In this document: in pieces, positions 22,644 through 34,333 of the stretch | Layout: every line of letters begins with the position of its first letter | Numbering within the stretch: position 1 is the stretch's first letter | From: Gamarada debralockiae | Taxonomy: Eukaryota > Ascomycota > Leotiomycetes > Helotiales > Hyphodiscaceae | Assembly: GCA_002803225.1 (NCBI GenBank) | Contig: NXFV01000153.1 | Location: 1 to 62,871 of the forward strand | Direction: 5' to 3' | Length of the DNA: 62,871 nt | Notes under the pieces: model-generated | What the model was told of the DNA's origin: nothing | Databases searched by the model: none | What the model saw: the letters and a program-made list of their open reading frames with translations, nothing else | Position numbers and translations under genes: made by a program

Positions 22644-24590
22644 ATGTCCCGACCACCTTCACCGCATCGTCCGCATCTTTCCCAAGTACCTTTTCCAATC
22701 CGAACTACGACCACTCCGAGTAAATCTGCCCTCCAGCAACAGAGACAATCGTCCTCCCCACAGCAACAACCTTATCCTGTGTACCCAATACCAATTTCGT
22801 CCGAAAAGTTTCCCAAGGCATTGAAGCTATACAACAAATATTGGTATGAAAAAGGGCTGGCACAGCGCGTTCAGGAACCCCAATCTGCGATCGAGCCCAA
22901 TCATCTGAACATCCCGTTACCTGCTAGAGCTCGTTCTCTCACTTCGCACGGATCGTCAAGAGCTTATACACCTTCTGTCTCAAACTCTGCCTACGATGGC
23001 GTGACCGAGTCTGTCGTCTCCTTCACCGGCGAGGAAAGCCCAGGATCTGCGACCCCGAATGGCAGCACGGAATTGATATCCTACACTGGCGAGAGGGTCA
23101 AACAGCGTATTAGAAGGCCTCTATCACCTGTGACCAAGGCAAAGGCTGCATTGATCCGACACCTTGGGTCCTGCGGAATCTGCCGTGGTCGACGAGTCCC
23201 TTGCCCATTCGAACACCACGATATCGACAGCCTTGAGAAGGCTCGACAAGCTAAAGATCGCACCAGACAACGCGCAAAGTCCCTTCAGCAATGCCGATCT
23301 TCGAACGCCAGTTCTTCCAACCGTACCTCTGGAGCAGTGCCTGCAGATCAACCAGCTTCAGGTGGCTCTCTTGGACAAACCACCTCACTGCTTGGTGTTG
23401 CCGATCAATTTCAAGATATCCCCTCGTCTGATCCCGCTCAAACTGATTCCCAAGCGTCCACGTATGCAACCGAAGCCGACCTCTTAGCTGAGATAGCTTC
23501 CCACCGTGATCTTCCTGGACCCGCCAATCTCACAATGCCAACAATGCCCTTCCCAAACATCGATCCATATACCGAATACCAAAATGGCCAAATGATCGCA
23601 CTCGGCGTCCTCCGTGGCTACTTCTTTTTCTGCGCACATCTTGACGGTCTCTGCCACCACCCCTTCGCAGACGCTGAAGCTCTGCAGACCCATTTCGAGA
23701 CTCACTTCGCCTACAACCGCATTACGCCTGCCCATCGCTACATCTGCTCCTATTGTCAAAATATGAACAACTACCTTTCTGGCTCTTGCTCTAACTGTGG
23801 CATGGAAGGTACAATCGAGGTGTGGATCTATGGAAACTTCATTCGCATGCCAACGTACCAGCACTATAAACCTGACGGACAAGACTTCGACCGGAACAAT
23901 TCTTCGGCTCCTTTCTACCCCTCAATGGGATATGGAATGGGTCACATGGACTTTGGCTTTGGAGGCGGGATGGACAACGGAAACGGGAACTTCACTACTG
24001 GTGGCATGAACCAAGGCGGCTATTACAACTTCCAGGACAACAACAACTTTGGAGACCCCAGCTCCCAAGGCGACAACGGCAACGGCTACAATACCCCGCG
24101 CTCAGGCGGCTACCCTCCTTTTCAAGGGACCTGGACTCGGAACAGGGCAAAAGTAAGCCCGTTCACGGCTCGACACTGGTACGCGAAGGCCCTGCAGACA
24201 TATCGCCACCACAAGTTCCTACTCCTTACTCTTTTACTCTTAGTGGCTTTTACCCTGTTATTCCAGGCCCATGAATGGCTTCTCGTCAAAGCCCGAAAAT
24301 TCACACCCATCTCACTGCTCTCGCACCCCAACCTCCCTGTCTTTGGGTTCGTTGGGGTTTTGGCCAGCTTTGCGATGTGCTATGCTTATTGGAGTGTAAA
24401 GAAACTTGGTGTTCAGCGCGTTAGGAGGGCGCAGTGTGTGAGTATTTTCCATAGGAAGAGGGGAAGAAGGCAGGCTAATAATACGTTCCAGCGCCCGCAA
24501 AAATGCCCATTGCATGATCTCCCGACTTTCTCTTTCCACTACCGGCAAACAGCACCTAACACATTCGTACGCGGGGATGTCTTCTCATGA
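22644..24590 (+). CDS. Membrane-anchored protein with half zinc cluster and zinc-ribbon-like segments
   Basis: Two exons, 22644-24437 and 24492-24590, 630 residues. The 54-base intron has a GTGAGT donor, GCTAATA branch and TTCCAG acceptor; being in frame, it is easily missed. The first ATG is at 22644; the open frame upstream begins with TTG. Order: Pro/Gln-rich N-terminus; basic helix plus CGICRGRRVPCPFEHHD (Cys177, Cys180, Cys187, His191); a C2H2-like segment near 329-360 (CAHLDGLCHHPFADAEALQT, then HFETHF); a four-Cys ribbon near 372-392 (CSYC, then SCSNCGME); a Gly/Asn-rich stretch; two hydrophobic helices at about 524-542 and 563-583; a short tail. The two helices suggest a membrane hairpin with the zinc modules on one face. 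The same half-cluster motif and C-terminal helices recur in the next gene. I do not recognise a named family. Confidence 0.8.
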   Translation: MSRPPSPHRPHLSQVPFPIRTTTTPSKSALQQQRQSSSPQQQPYPVYPIPISSEKFPKALKLYNKYWYEKGLAQRVQEPQSAIEPNHLNIPLPARARSLTSHGSSRAYTPSVSNSAYDGVTESVVSFTGEESPGSATPNGSTELISYTGERVKQRIRRPLSPVTKAKAALIRHLGSCGICRGRRVPCPFEHHDIDSLEKARQAKDRTRQRAKSLQQCRSSNASSSNRTSGAVPADQPASGGSLGQTTSLLGVADQFQDIPSSDPAQTDSQASTYATEADLLAEIASHRDLPGPANLTMPTMPFPNIDPYTEYQNGQMIALGVLRGYFFFCAHLDGLCHHPFADAEALQTHFETHFAYNRITPAHRYICSYCQNMNNYLSGSCSNCGMEGTIEVWIYGNFIRMPTYQHYKPDGQDFDRNNSSAPFYPSMGYGMGHMDFGFGGGMDNGNGNFTTGGMNQGGYYNFQDNNNFGDPSSQGDNGNGYNTPRSGGYPPFQGTWTRNRAKVSPFTARHWYAKALQTYRHHKFLLLTLLLLVAFTLLFQAHEWLLVKARKFTPISLLSHPNLPVFGFVGVLASFAMCYAYWSVKKLGVQRVRRAQCVSIFHRKRGRRQANNTFQRPQKCPLHDLPTFSFHYRQTAPNTFVRGDVFS

Positions 24591-25835
24591 CACGAAGAAT
24601 ACCCTTCTCTGGTTACACTCACGGCTTCATCTACGCTTACGCCGTCAACGAATCATGACTTTATGATTGTGATGACGGCTCACACTCACTCGCTTCACGA
24701 AAAATACCCCTACTTGTCCATGAGGAAGTTATGTACAAGTACATTCAGTAATGATAGGATTCTTTCATTTGTCTATAAAGAGAGGAAAGGTCAGGCATTA
24801 CTTAGGGATGCGTTGCAGATAGACTTCTCTTCGGTTTCATAACCCGTCACGTGTATCATTACCTGCGCTTCCCTTCTAAAACAAAAGGCTTCAATTCAGG
24901 AAGGGGGTGATTGTGGTTACAGGCACTGGCGTTTTTATTTGGCGGAGCATTTTCTCTTATGTACACATCCAAAAAGGCACAACCTTGGATTTATCCTTTC
25001 AAGCAGTGGAGGAGATGTGGTTACAGGCACTGGCAATTGGTCCTTTAATTGGTAGAATATTTTCTACATATCTGATGTAAACACCTAAAGCATGATGACC
25101 CCTCGAGTCATCATGCAGGAAATGTACATATCACTTGTTCCTGGTACGCAACCACTACGACTGGGATGACTCACGAGAGGTATCTTGGCCGTAAGCCAAA
25201 ACTTTCAACCTGCCCTCAGCGGAGGGAAATGTATATAATTTGTGCTCTCCCCACGGGAGGCCTCCCCTCATTTCATGGGAGTCGAAGGCTACGTTACGGG
25301 CAATTGATCAATGAGAGCAGTTGATTGAGACGGGACTTCATACTACCGGGTCCCTTTGACGCATTCGAGGATCGTGGGGAGTCATCTTTCGCGGGGCTAT
25401 GCCAGATCGGTCTCGCCGTGTCATCACGCCAATGTAACTGCATCCAATTAGATGGCGGAGGCTGAGCAGAAAACTGAATGTAATTGGCCTGCCCTTTGCT
25501 AATCCTTGATTTCGAGGGCATCGCTTGTGGCTCGCCGTTTCCTAATCTGGCTCGCCGACATGCAAATCGTCAAATGCGCCTGAAGGAACTGCCTCACTTT
25601 GACGAGTGCGCAGTGGTCATAGTTAAGGGCAGCTCAACCCATCGAGGCACCAATGTTCTCGTTGTCTACTTACTCTCCGTAAGATTCATTCACTACGCAA
25701 ACCTCTCCGTCGTCGGTTTCGAAAACCTCACGACGTTGAGTCAATCGGCACAAATATCACTGCCACAGTACCTACACCACCAAATTAACCATACCCTCAC
25801 TAATCGATAACGCTCCCACCAAAAAATCCGTTGCA
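24591..25835. other. Intergenic stretch with a diverged tandem repeat
   Basis: No gene is recognised. GTGGTTACAGGCACTGGC occurs at about 24913 and again at 25018, each followed by a similar AT-rich stretch ending in ATTTTCT, so a unit of about 105 bases has been duplicated. The last 150 bases before the ATG at 25836 are CACCA-rich leader sequence. Confidence 0.4.
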
Positions 25836-28800
25836 ATGGCATCCAACATCCGAACCTTCACCATCACTCAAGCCCGAATGGGCGAGCCTCTTCAATTCCA
25901 GCCAGCTCTTGGATCAAAGGAGCTGGAGGATTTGGTCGATGCTTATGTTATTGGTTCTGCCTCCAAGCAGGACAAGCTCTCCGAAGTGACCCTCGAGTTC
26001 TTCAACCTCGCTCAAGTCGATATCTACACCGGCCTCCTCACCAGACATTACACTGTCGCCGTCTCTCCTAATTGGACCAACCTTGCCTTCGATGAGTCTC
26101 CCACACAGACGCAATCTTCCGGTTTCAGCCCAATGTTCACCCCATCTCCAGCATCGTCAATGACTTTCGCTGATTCTGGATACGGCTCCATCAGCATGAC
26201 CCCGCCAACACGAGCCCACGGAGCTCCAAACCGTGTTACGAAGAAGCCGAAGAAGGACACGAAGAAGACGGCCGAGGTCCGCCTGCCAGGCTTCTCGATC
26301 ATGACTAAGGATGGCGTCGATGTCACCTCCTCTGCCGGTCGGGGGACGAAGACCAAGGAGCAGAGAGAACATGCGCATCTGATGCGGATCATGAAGGCCT
26401 GCGATGAGTGCAAGCGGAAGAAGGTTCGAGTGAGTTACTCCCACTCCTTGGGACTGAAAGGAAAGATGCTAATGTTGTCTGCAGTGCGATCCCTCACATC
26501 GAAGACCACAAACCGATATGTCGAGATCCTCTACATCAACTTCCTCTTCCAGTCGTCCTAAAGCTAGTCCTCCGGTCTCGGTACCCTCGTTAAGTCGTGC
26601 AACAACTCAGGCCTCTCCAGAACTACCGTCGTTCGGTAACAATGCAATCGATGACTTTGTCCTGTTCCCAGAAGACAACGCGTCTTCGTGGAATCCAGTA
26701 GATATGTCACTCCCAGAATTCGATGAGAACCTCGATCTTAGCCAATTCAACTTCGACACAAGCGGTCTCAACGACTTCCCATCTATGACCAACACCGCCA
26801 ATCAATTATTCGACTTCTCCTTTGATCAACAGGCAGCGACGGGCTTCCAGCTTGGCCGTTCGTTAGGCCATAATCCATTCGTGGCAGATCAGTATGGTCT
26901 AGATCAATGGGCGTCCGCACAAGGGGGTGACCTCCCGGCTTCTCACACGAGGCCTCATCATTCCATCTCCTCGCAAGATCCTGGCCAACTTGATTCAAGT
27001 TGGTTTGATAGCGGCTTCCAGTCCACCGAATCGCCCGGGTCTCAAGCCACACCTTCATCTCAAGGAATGAGCTCGTTCGCTGAGAATTTCTGGCCTAATG
27101 GCTCCGTTTCACACCCACAGATTGCCCACTCGTCCTCGGTCTCGCTACCAAGCGCAGAGGTTGATTGGAGTGCTCTTGAGTCAGGCGTAATCCCATCACC
27201 CGACGGAGATATCCCTTTGTCATCGATGAATAGGAGAGAGCGCCGCAACATGCGCCTAATGGAGCGGTCAAGGATTGCGGCAATCCAGCAGCTTGTGGAT
27301 TCCATTCCATCTACCCATGCAAGTGAATCTCGAGCGAACGTAGACGCGTTCGACGTCCAACCCACCACCCCCAGATCTTCCAACGATTCGCCGATGGATT
27401 CGTTCTTCGGTCAATCCTCCTCTCCGGGAGCTACCGCTGGTGGCTCCCTGGAATATTGGGGCATTGAAAATACTCGCGCGCTCGTTGATGAAGCGATGCA
27501 GGCATTGAAATCCGCCCCCGCTGCTTACCAATCAATCTTCGAGGAATTGGAACGACTCCAAGATTACTTGGACTTCATCAAATCTGGTAACACTGAACGA
27601 ACGAACGTTCTTCAGCAAGCGATTGTCTCTGAGCTCGAGATGTTTACGTCACAACTCCAGGTGTTGTTGACATGCATCAAGAACATGTTGAGAACCGGCC
27701 GTATGTCCATGAATCAAGGACACAATCGCTTGGATCCGGAAGTTCACCCTGATATCCTCCGACAATCTTCAATACAGATCCGACGTTTGGTCAGCGAACT
27801 TTGTGCCACGATCAACAATCGCCAGCCGCAAGCTACCGGAACTGGCAGCGTTGTCGCTGCGACTAACTCCCCCGTCCTTTCTTCTGGCAACGTCCAGCTC
27901 ACAGTCTCGGCCAAGAGGCCTACACAGTCTCATCCGCAGGATGCGGGCGAATACATAACTGAATGCAGTTACTCGAGTTTGAGCACTGGTAGTTCGAGCT
28001 TACAAGGCAGAGCGATGAATTCCGACCTCATCCGACAGCAAGTTGGCAAGACCATCATCCTTGATGTCTGCGAAGACGATCACCATGAAGGCTACGGGTG
28101 GTCTGCAATATCTGGAGCCATTGGTTCTGGAAGTGTCGACATCGCAACCATCGACAAGGTGCCGAGGTACTCACTTGTGACCAAGCCAGCCTTCGAACAA
28201 CTCTCCCGCCTTGTGGAGGAAGAGTCTGGACAAACCGCTCACACCGACATCGATACTCTCTCTCCGATGGAGTACTCCTCGGAATTGGCCCAACGGGATA
28301 TTGTCTCGTCGGAGCTACTATTTAACGCCCCCTCCGGCTCTACGAGTTGGTATAGAGAGGTGGCTCATCTCCACCAAGTCCAACTCTCCGAACAGGAATC
28401 CTCCCAGATTTTCCAGGCCCCCACCCCCACCCCACAAACTGTCAACCCCCACTTGGGAGGCGATCCGACCATTCTACCCGATCGAGATCATGTCCTCAGG
28501 TTACAGCTCGCTGCCGCTGTCTCTGTCGTCATGTCTACCCAGAACGGTGGTAGTCCGGGAAGTGACTCACTATCCGAGCAAAGTGAGGCATCTTCTCCAG
28601 GTGCAATTCCTGGAACTGTTTTGGAAAACATTACCACATGGTATAACAGCGTCACTGCTCGACCTGCAGATTCCTTCGGTGTGCTTGCCAGCTACATAGT
28701 CATACTGGCTTCGCTGGTTCTCTTGAAGGTGCGCCGTCCCCCTCATGTGTCAATGAGCTACGACCAAACCCCCCCTTTTCCCCCCTTTTTTTCCCCCCCT

Positions 28801-29329
28801 TCCCTAGTACTGACATGCAACAGTTTTTTCAAGCAACAGCTTTCATCCTTCCCCTTGCCGCATTCTTCCTCGCTATCCCCCACCCTACTCTAGCTATGAT
28901 CACGATGATCGCAATGGCTGTTGTCGTTGCTCAAGCAACCCCCCTCTCATCGCTAAAGAGCGATTTCAAGTACCTCGTCACTGCAGCCATAATGGCAGCC
29001 CCTCTGTTCAAAAAGAATTGTACTTTTAGTGGGATTTTGAGCGTACGTCCCCCCTTAGTGTCGCTGTCCCCCTTCGGGACCATCATCAAGACTATCACAA
29101 CCTTCAACATCCCCCAGCCCCCTCCACATCATCCCACCACCTTCAAAACAACATCTCGTGCGCGACCAGCGCATATCTTTGAAAGGTCATCAACTAATAA
29201 TCACAGAGTCATCCAAAAGGCTCTCCCACCCTTTTCCCCCCTTTTTGCGAACGGAAGGATCCCTCGCTTTTGGCTATGTTCAATGAGCTTAGCTTAGGTG
29301 ATCGCCTGAGCGCGGCTTGGAGGCAGTGA
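25836..29329 (+). CDS. Large protein with half zinc cluster and C-terminal membrane segments, four exons
   Basis: Exons 25836-26429, 26485-28728, 28824-29042 and 29207-29329; all joins are phase 0, giving 1059 residues ending LSLGDRLSAAWRQ. Splicing of intron 1 (GTGAGT..CTGCAG) completes KACDECKRKKVRCDPSHRRP, with Cys189, Cys192, Cys199 and His203. This is only the first half of a Zn2Cys6 cluster; no second cysteine triplet follows. About 700 Ser/Gln/Asp-rich residues come next, with helical stretches (YQSIFEELERLQDYLDFIKS), then hydrophobic helices from about 929 to 985 (FGVLASYIVILASLVLL, ATAFILPLAAFFLAI, LAMITMIAMAVVV). This suggests a membrane-tethered regulator, perhaps released by cleavage; that is inference. 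Introns 2 and 3 are unusually C/T-rich, so the last two exons are less sure than the first two. Shares its motif and anchor with the gene upstream. Confidence 0.75.
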
Positions 29330-31160
29330 AATGTTCGATTGAGTCAGGCTTTCATGCATTGCGTGCAACCTTGATGAGAGAACGTTGCTCTTCTGAATTG
29401 TAAAGATAGAGTGCTGGTGTAAATGGTTGGACGGACAGTACGTGAATACGGTGATGATGCATAGATGATAGCGTGGATGGGTGATAGCGATGCATGATAC
29501 CCCCTACGAGAGCTGATGCTCTCGTTCTGTCTGTGTAGTAGACCGGGGACAACCCATAGACCTTGATCATTAGAGAAAGGTTAGTACAGAGGTACTTGGC
29601 GAGAATGAAGACCTCTAACTGTATACTATTCCGTCCCTTACATCTGATGTGATGTGAATAAATCCCAGTGAATGGTGGGTTAGGTCTGCTACTGTTATCC
29701 TTTTCAAACACCGTTTTATTTAGGCTAAGAGAATCTAAAACATCGTATTCTTGTCTATCAAGTCAATTCCAATTCGGATTTCTGTTGCTTTGATTGTTTA
29801 CGAGTTGAATGCCTTTATAGGCTAAAAATACGATTGGCTAAGTGAATCCAAATTGATTAACAATTTAAGAGAAGCTGAGTAACACGTACTCCCAAATTCA
29901 AGCTCACGATGCCTTCATTTCGACAATCTCAAGTCGTACATCAACGTATCAAATTGAACCTTGTACCTATCCCAGATCTACCTTGCGCGATTAAAGACAG
30001 TCGCGCTGGCGTCATTAGGGGTCGTACGCCGACCAATCAGCTTGAAATGGAACAACGTGCTCAGCCTCACTGTGGCTCTCTATCTCTCGCTGACTGTGCC
30101 AAGGGTTCAGCGGGAAGATCATGAGCCAGTGGACGTATTCCCAAATTGAAGTTTCATGATGCCTTCATTTCAAAGTACAAGCCGCTCAGCGCTTGCCTTC
30201 ACAAAGACCATCAAAACTGAGACACTATACAGCCAAAATAAAATGAAATATTATCTCGAACGAGGCTGTCGTTGGAAATAGCAGAAGGAATCTCACGATG
30301 ACCTTATTATACATCGGCCACATTTTCAGCCAAGGAAGTTTCAAGATGGCCTAACTATAGGACCAGAATGTCTCTGTATCTCTTCGATGCAGGGCCAATT
30401 ACCAAGAACAGGAATCAAAGTTTTAGCACCCAGGAGGCCTACACTCCAGCTTGAAGTGCCATCAGAAGCTCGCCACTTGAGGAAGCGATCAATCGATGGC
30501 CCAAAGGAGAAATCATTGTTCACTTCTTGTCTGACCCCCGAGATTTTTCTTCTAAGCATCTATCATAGAGACACAGAGTGACCAGTGATATGAACGTGGG
30601 TAGCTTCTAAACTGTGGATAATCTACCAGTCCCGAAGAAGCTGCCATCTGCAAGACTTGAAAGAGTAGCCACCTCGACTAACAAGAGCACTTTTCATCCC
30701 CAGGATGATGGGGTTTCCGCTTCCTCTCATTTATTCACTTTCTATGTCATTCAGTTTCTCTCAATTGAGCGGTTCCACTAGTGAAAAGAGCAAGTACTAA
30801 CAGATTCTCGGTCACTGAGCCGTTCCACAGTCAGTGCTTGCTCGCAACTCCTCTGGAACGACAACGACACCCATTGGTATCGGATGGGTCTTCTTTAGGC
30901 CTTCAGCCCTTCATTTCGTAGTTCCCTTCCTCTTGTATTCTCTAGCACGTCTTCTCATGTCTCAAGTGTAAACAAGCTCAACAGCGCCAGCGATAGACAA
31001 GCCGCCAGAGAGAAACGACAGACGACCAGGAACGGCCGCAAACAAATATTTGCTACTCCCATTTGTGAACGGATGTCGACAACGTGTTTTTCAGAATGGA
31101 ATCTCTTAGATCTCGATAGAAAAGAAAAAGATTTTGAGTAAGCTGCATCACGTGATATGA
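29330..31160. other. Intergenic stretch with a diverged direct repeat
   Basis: No gene is seen. CGTACTCCCAAATTCAAGCT at 29886 and CGTATTCCCAAATTGAAGTT at 30134, each followed by CATGATGCC- or CACGATGCC-type sequence and TTCATTTC, form a direct repeat about 250 bases apart. Confidence 0.35.
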
Positions 31161-31557
31161 ATCTCTTTCAACCAAGGCAACTTCTCAGAAGCTCTTAACT
31201 ATGTGACTACCACTAGATATACATTCACTCAGCGCTCGCATTTAAAATGGTAAATCTCCTTGACCAATTACTTCCAGAATTAGTGACAGTCAGATACATA
31301 AGCTAACTAGGGGACAAATCGCAGAGAGCCACCCCTGCTTCTCCCCGAAACGATACCTCGGAAAACTTGCTGTCATAAATGAACACTTGCCAATCAACCT
31401 AAATGAAGCTTTAAGGGACAATTTCTCCTCGATGGCTTGTAAGTGGGTAGGCAATTCGAATGACATCGAGAGCTTATCACTTGAAGCGATCCTCCAATGG
31501 TGCAAGAAACAAATCATCCACTACTTTATGTTGACTTCCGAGGGATTTCTCCTATAA
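31161..31557 (+). CDS. Possible two-exon gene fragment of unknown function
   Basis: A frame open from 31161 to 31249 joins 31311-31557 through a 61-base intron with a GTAAAT donor, GCTAAC branch and CTAG acceptor. The join keeps the frame (phase 2) and gives about 111 coding-like residues, including SFNQGNFSEALNYVTTTRYT and SPKRYLGKLAVINEHLPINL, ending at a stop. There is no start codon: the frame begins right after a TGA. It looks like the 3' part of a lost gene. No family is recognised. Confidence 0.3.
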
Positions 31558-31973
31558 TACTTGCTGGCTCGTAAAATATGCGATGAACTCACTAAAGACC
31601 CGGACAGTCGGCCGACCCAGCTTACGCTCCAGCCTCATCCCAGCACCCTCATTGGATCCCGGGTACGACATGCGATTTCTTACAGCATTTCCGCCCAGCC
31701 GCTTTCCCCCAAAGAGTGCGTGTTCTCGTTGCTCACTCGAGCTTAAATGCAAATCAAATCATAAGCCAGAAAATAATTCATAGACGAAACATGAATATCT
31801 TGACGAGGCAACCAGGTGCTGACTGTAATTAGGCTACGCGAATCGTACATATATCTGAATGCCCGCAATGTATGTAATCGGTTGCCTCGATTACCAAGTG
31901 CAGAATCTACCACCATTTCAACAACACACACGTGACATTTATCCCTTCCATTGATTCCTGTTGGCTATAGGAC

Positions 31974-34089
31974 ATGGTCCCCAATTACGATATTACGACT
32001 TATGGCAAGAGGCTGCTGCCTCACATCGTTGATGAGAGAGCGAGAATTGGATATGAAAGGCCATTCGCTCTATACCCTCGTTCCAAAGTACCTGGTCAAG
32101 GCTTCAGAGCCGTCAGCTATGTGCAGCTTGCGAATGCTGTCAATCGCGCTGCTTGGTGGCTTGAATTATCCGTCCCAAAAAATGGAGAAAAGGAGTTCCC
32201 TGTGGCTTATCTCGGGCCTAATGATCTCAGATATGTCGTTTTCGTGTTGGCGACTATGAAGACAGGTCGAAAGGTGAGTTGAAAGTCATCCTGATGAAAT
32301 TGCTGGATTGATGCCAACGCATTCTGAGATTCTCTTCCCTTCCCTCAGAAACACGGTTGATGCGCAGTTATCACTCTTTGAGAAGCTCAACTGCAAGGTC
32401 CTCATCACTTGCCCATCGCTGGCTCAATCACTGAAACCTCTTCTCTCCGCTCCTGGTCAAGTCAGGAAAGTTCAAGCTCCTAGTCTCGAGGATATCCTGG
32501 CGGAAGAGCTAGTCTCTCACTACAACTATGACCAAACATCAGAGAGCGCATTTGATAAGCCATTCCTATTTATGCATACTTCCGGCTCTTCAGGTATGCT
32601 ACTTCATCAACTTCGATTGCTCGTACTGATTGAAGGAATAGGAAATCCGAAGCCGATTGCTTGGAACATGACATTCGTAAACGCTCTTGACTCCGTGGAT
32701 CTTCTTCCCGCTGGCCAAGGGGCTTCTTTGACGAAGGCTTTCACCAAGCATCAAAACAATTTAGTCCTTCTTCCATGTTTCCATGTAAGATGTCTCTTCA
32801 AAAAATCACAATTCTACTACACATTGACTGACTCTAAACAGGCAGGTGGTCTTGCATTCCACTTCTACGCAGCCTTCTTCGAGATGACACTCGTCCTCGG
32901 CCATCCCGACGTCCCCATCTCCGCTCACTACGTCTCGCAATTGCTGAGACAAGGTGTCATCACAGCGCTGCTTTCACCGCCATCTATCTTGGATGAACTC
33001 TCAAAAGACCATCATTCAATACCCGAGCTCGCCAAACTGCAGCACGTAGGCTATGGCGGTGGACCTCTACATCCAGAAGTAGGCAAGCTGTTAGCCCCAC
33101 TACTTCCGCATTTGTTCAGCTTCATCGGCGCTACCGAGAACGGCTGGTTCCACTGTGTCAGCGGCGGGAACGAACATTGGGACTCGCTCCGTTTCTTTGA
33201 GAAAATTGGGTACCGATTTGATGAAGTATCGAATGGGATTTCAGAGTTGGTCATTGTGAAGGATACCAGAACGGATAAATACCATGGAATCTTCGAAGTA
33301 TTCCCTGATATTCCTGAATATCGGACCAGAGATCTTTATGAGTCGAGGGGAGGAGGTTGGTGGCAGTACAAAGGACGAACAGATGACTTGATTGTATTGT
33401 CGAATGGGGAGAAGATCAATCCAATCCCTATGGAGAACATCATCCAAGCGCACCCAGCAGTCAAGGCAGTGCTTGTGGTTGGCGACCGTCACTTCAATGC
33501 ATCACTTCTGGTTGAAATGGAAGACAATGCCATTCCCCGCACAAAAGCAGAAAAGCACGAACGACTGAACCAAATTTGGCCATCCGTGGAGCAAGCCAAC
33601 AAAGTCGCCCCAGAATTCGCCAAAATCCCAAAATCTTTAATCCTCTTCGCAACGGCAGAGAAGCCATTCCTCCGAGCAGGAAAAGGGACAGTGCAGCGCC
33701 AAAACACACTCAAAGCATACACCAAGGAGCTGGATGACTTATTCTCATCTCAAGAAGAGAGCCTTCTAACTGAAGGCTTGACGCTCACCAAGCTTTCATC
33801 TCAAGAATCCATCATCAAGACATTCACGAGAGAAGTTTATTCACAGGCACTTGCCGTGAAGGATTTGGAAGATGACGATGATGTCTTTGAGCGCGGAATG
33901 GACTCGTTGCATGTTGAGCTTATTGTGCAGAGATTGAGAGCAGCACTGAAGGCATCTGAGGCGCCGCTGGATTTGGAGAGTGTGGATACGCGGTTAGTGT
34001 ATGCGGCTACGAGCATCAATCAGATGGCAGAGGCGCTTGTTCGGATGATTGAGAGGAGCGGCAAGACTCGGATCTCATCGAAATTGTGA
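31974..34089 (+). CDS. NRPS-like adenylation-thiolation (A-T) enzyme without a terminal domain
   Basis: Four exons (31974-32273, 32329-32593, 32642-32784, 32842-34089), introns of 48-57 bases, 651 residues. Adenylation signatures appear in order: FMHTSGSSGNPKPIAW (phosphate-binding loop, rebuilt across intron 2), YGGGPLHPEVG, FIGATENGWF, YRTRDLYESRGGGWWQYKGR, TDDLIVLSNGEKINPIPMEN and RAGKGTVQR (the C-terminal lysine loop). A thiolation domain follows with FERGMDSLHVEL, Ser591 being the phosphopantetheine site. Enzymes of this layout activate a carboxylic acid as AMP ester and load it on the carrier. Fungal relatives usually continue for about 400 residues with a reductase or thioesterase domain; here the frame ends 60 residues after the carrier serine, and no remnant is visible downstream. 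It may act with a partner or be a truncated reductase. Substrate unknown. Confidence 0.88.
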
Positions 34090-34333
34090 GGAACTGAGCT
34101 GATTCCAAAGGTGCGACGACCTAACAATGACGCGGAGGCCGTTTGAGGTGTCTGTAAGTCCCTCAAATGTCAGATTTGTCCATCTCTCAATCCAAAATCC
34201 ACAGCGGTCCAGGAAAGGGAACTGATGCGGTTTTGCGACCCCATTTTGCTCTCACACTCTGATACGTCGAATGAGCCATCCGATGCTCATCAGATGACCC
34301 TCTCTTCTAGTATCCTCGTGTCGTTATCATTGT

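Noticed and set aside
28770..28800. C/T homopolymer tracts as a special element
   Set aside because: They lie in an intron between a coding exon and a good acceptor, so a long polypyrimidine tract is the simpler reading.
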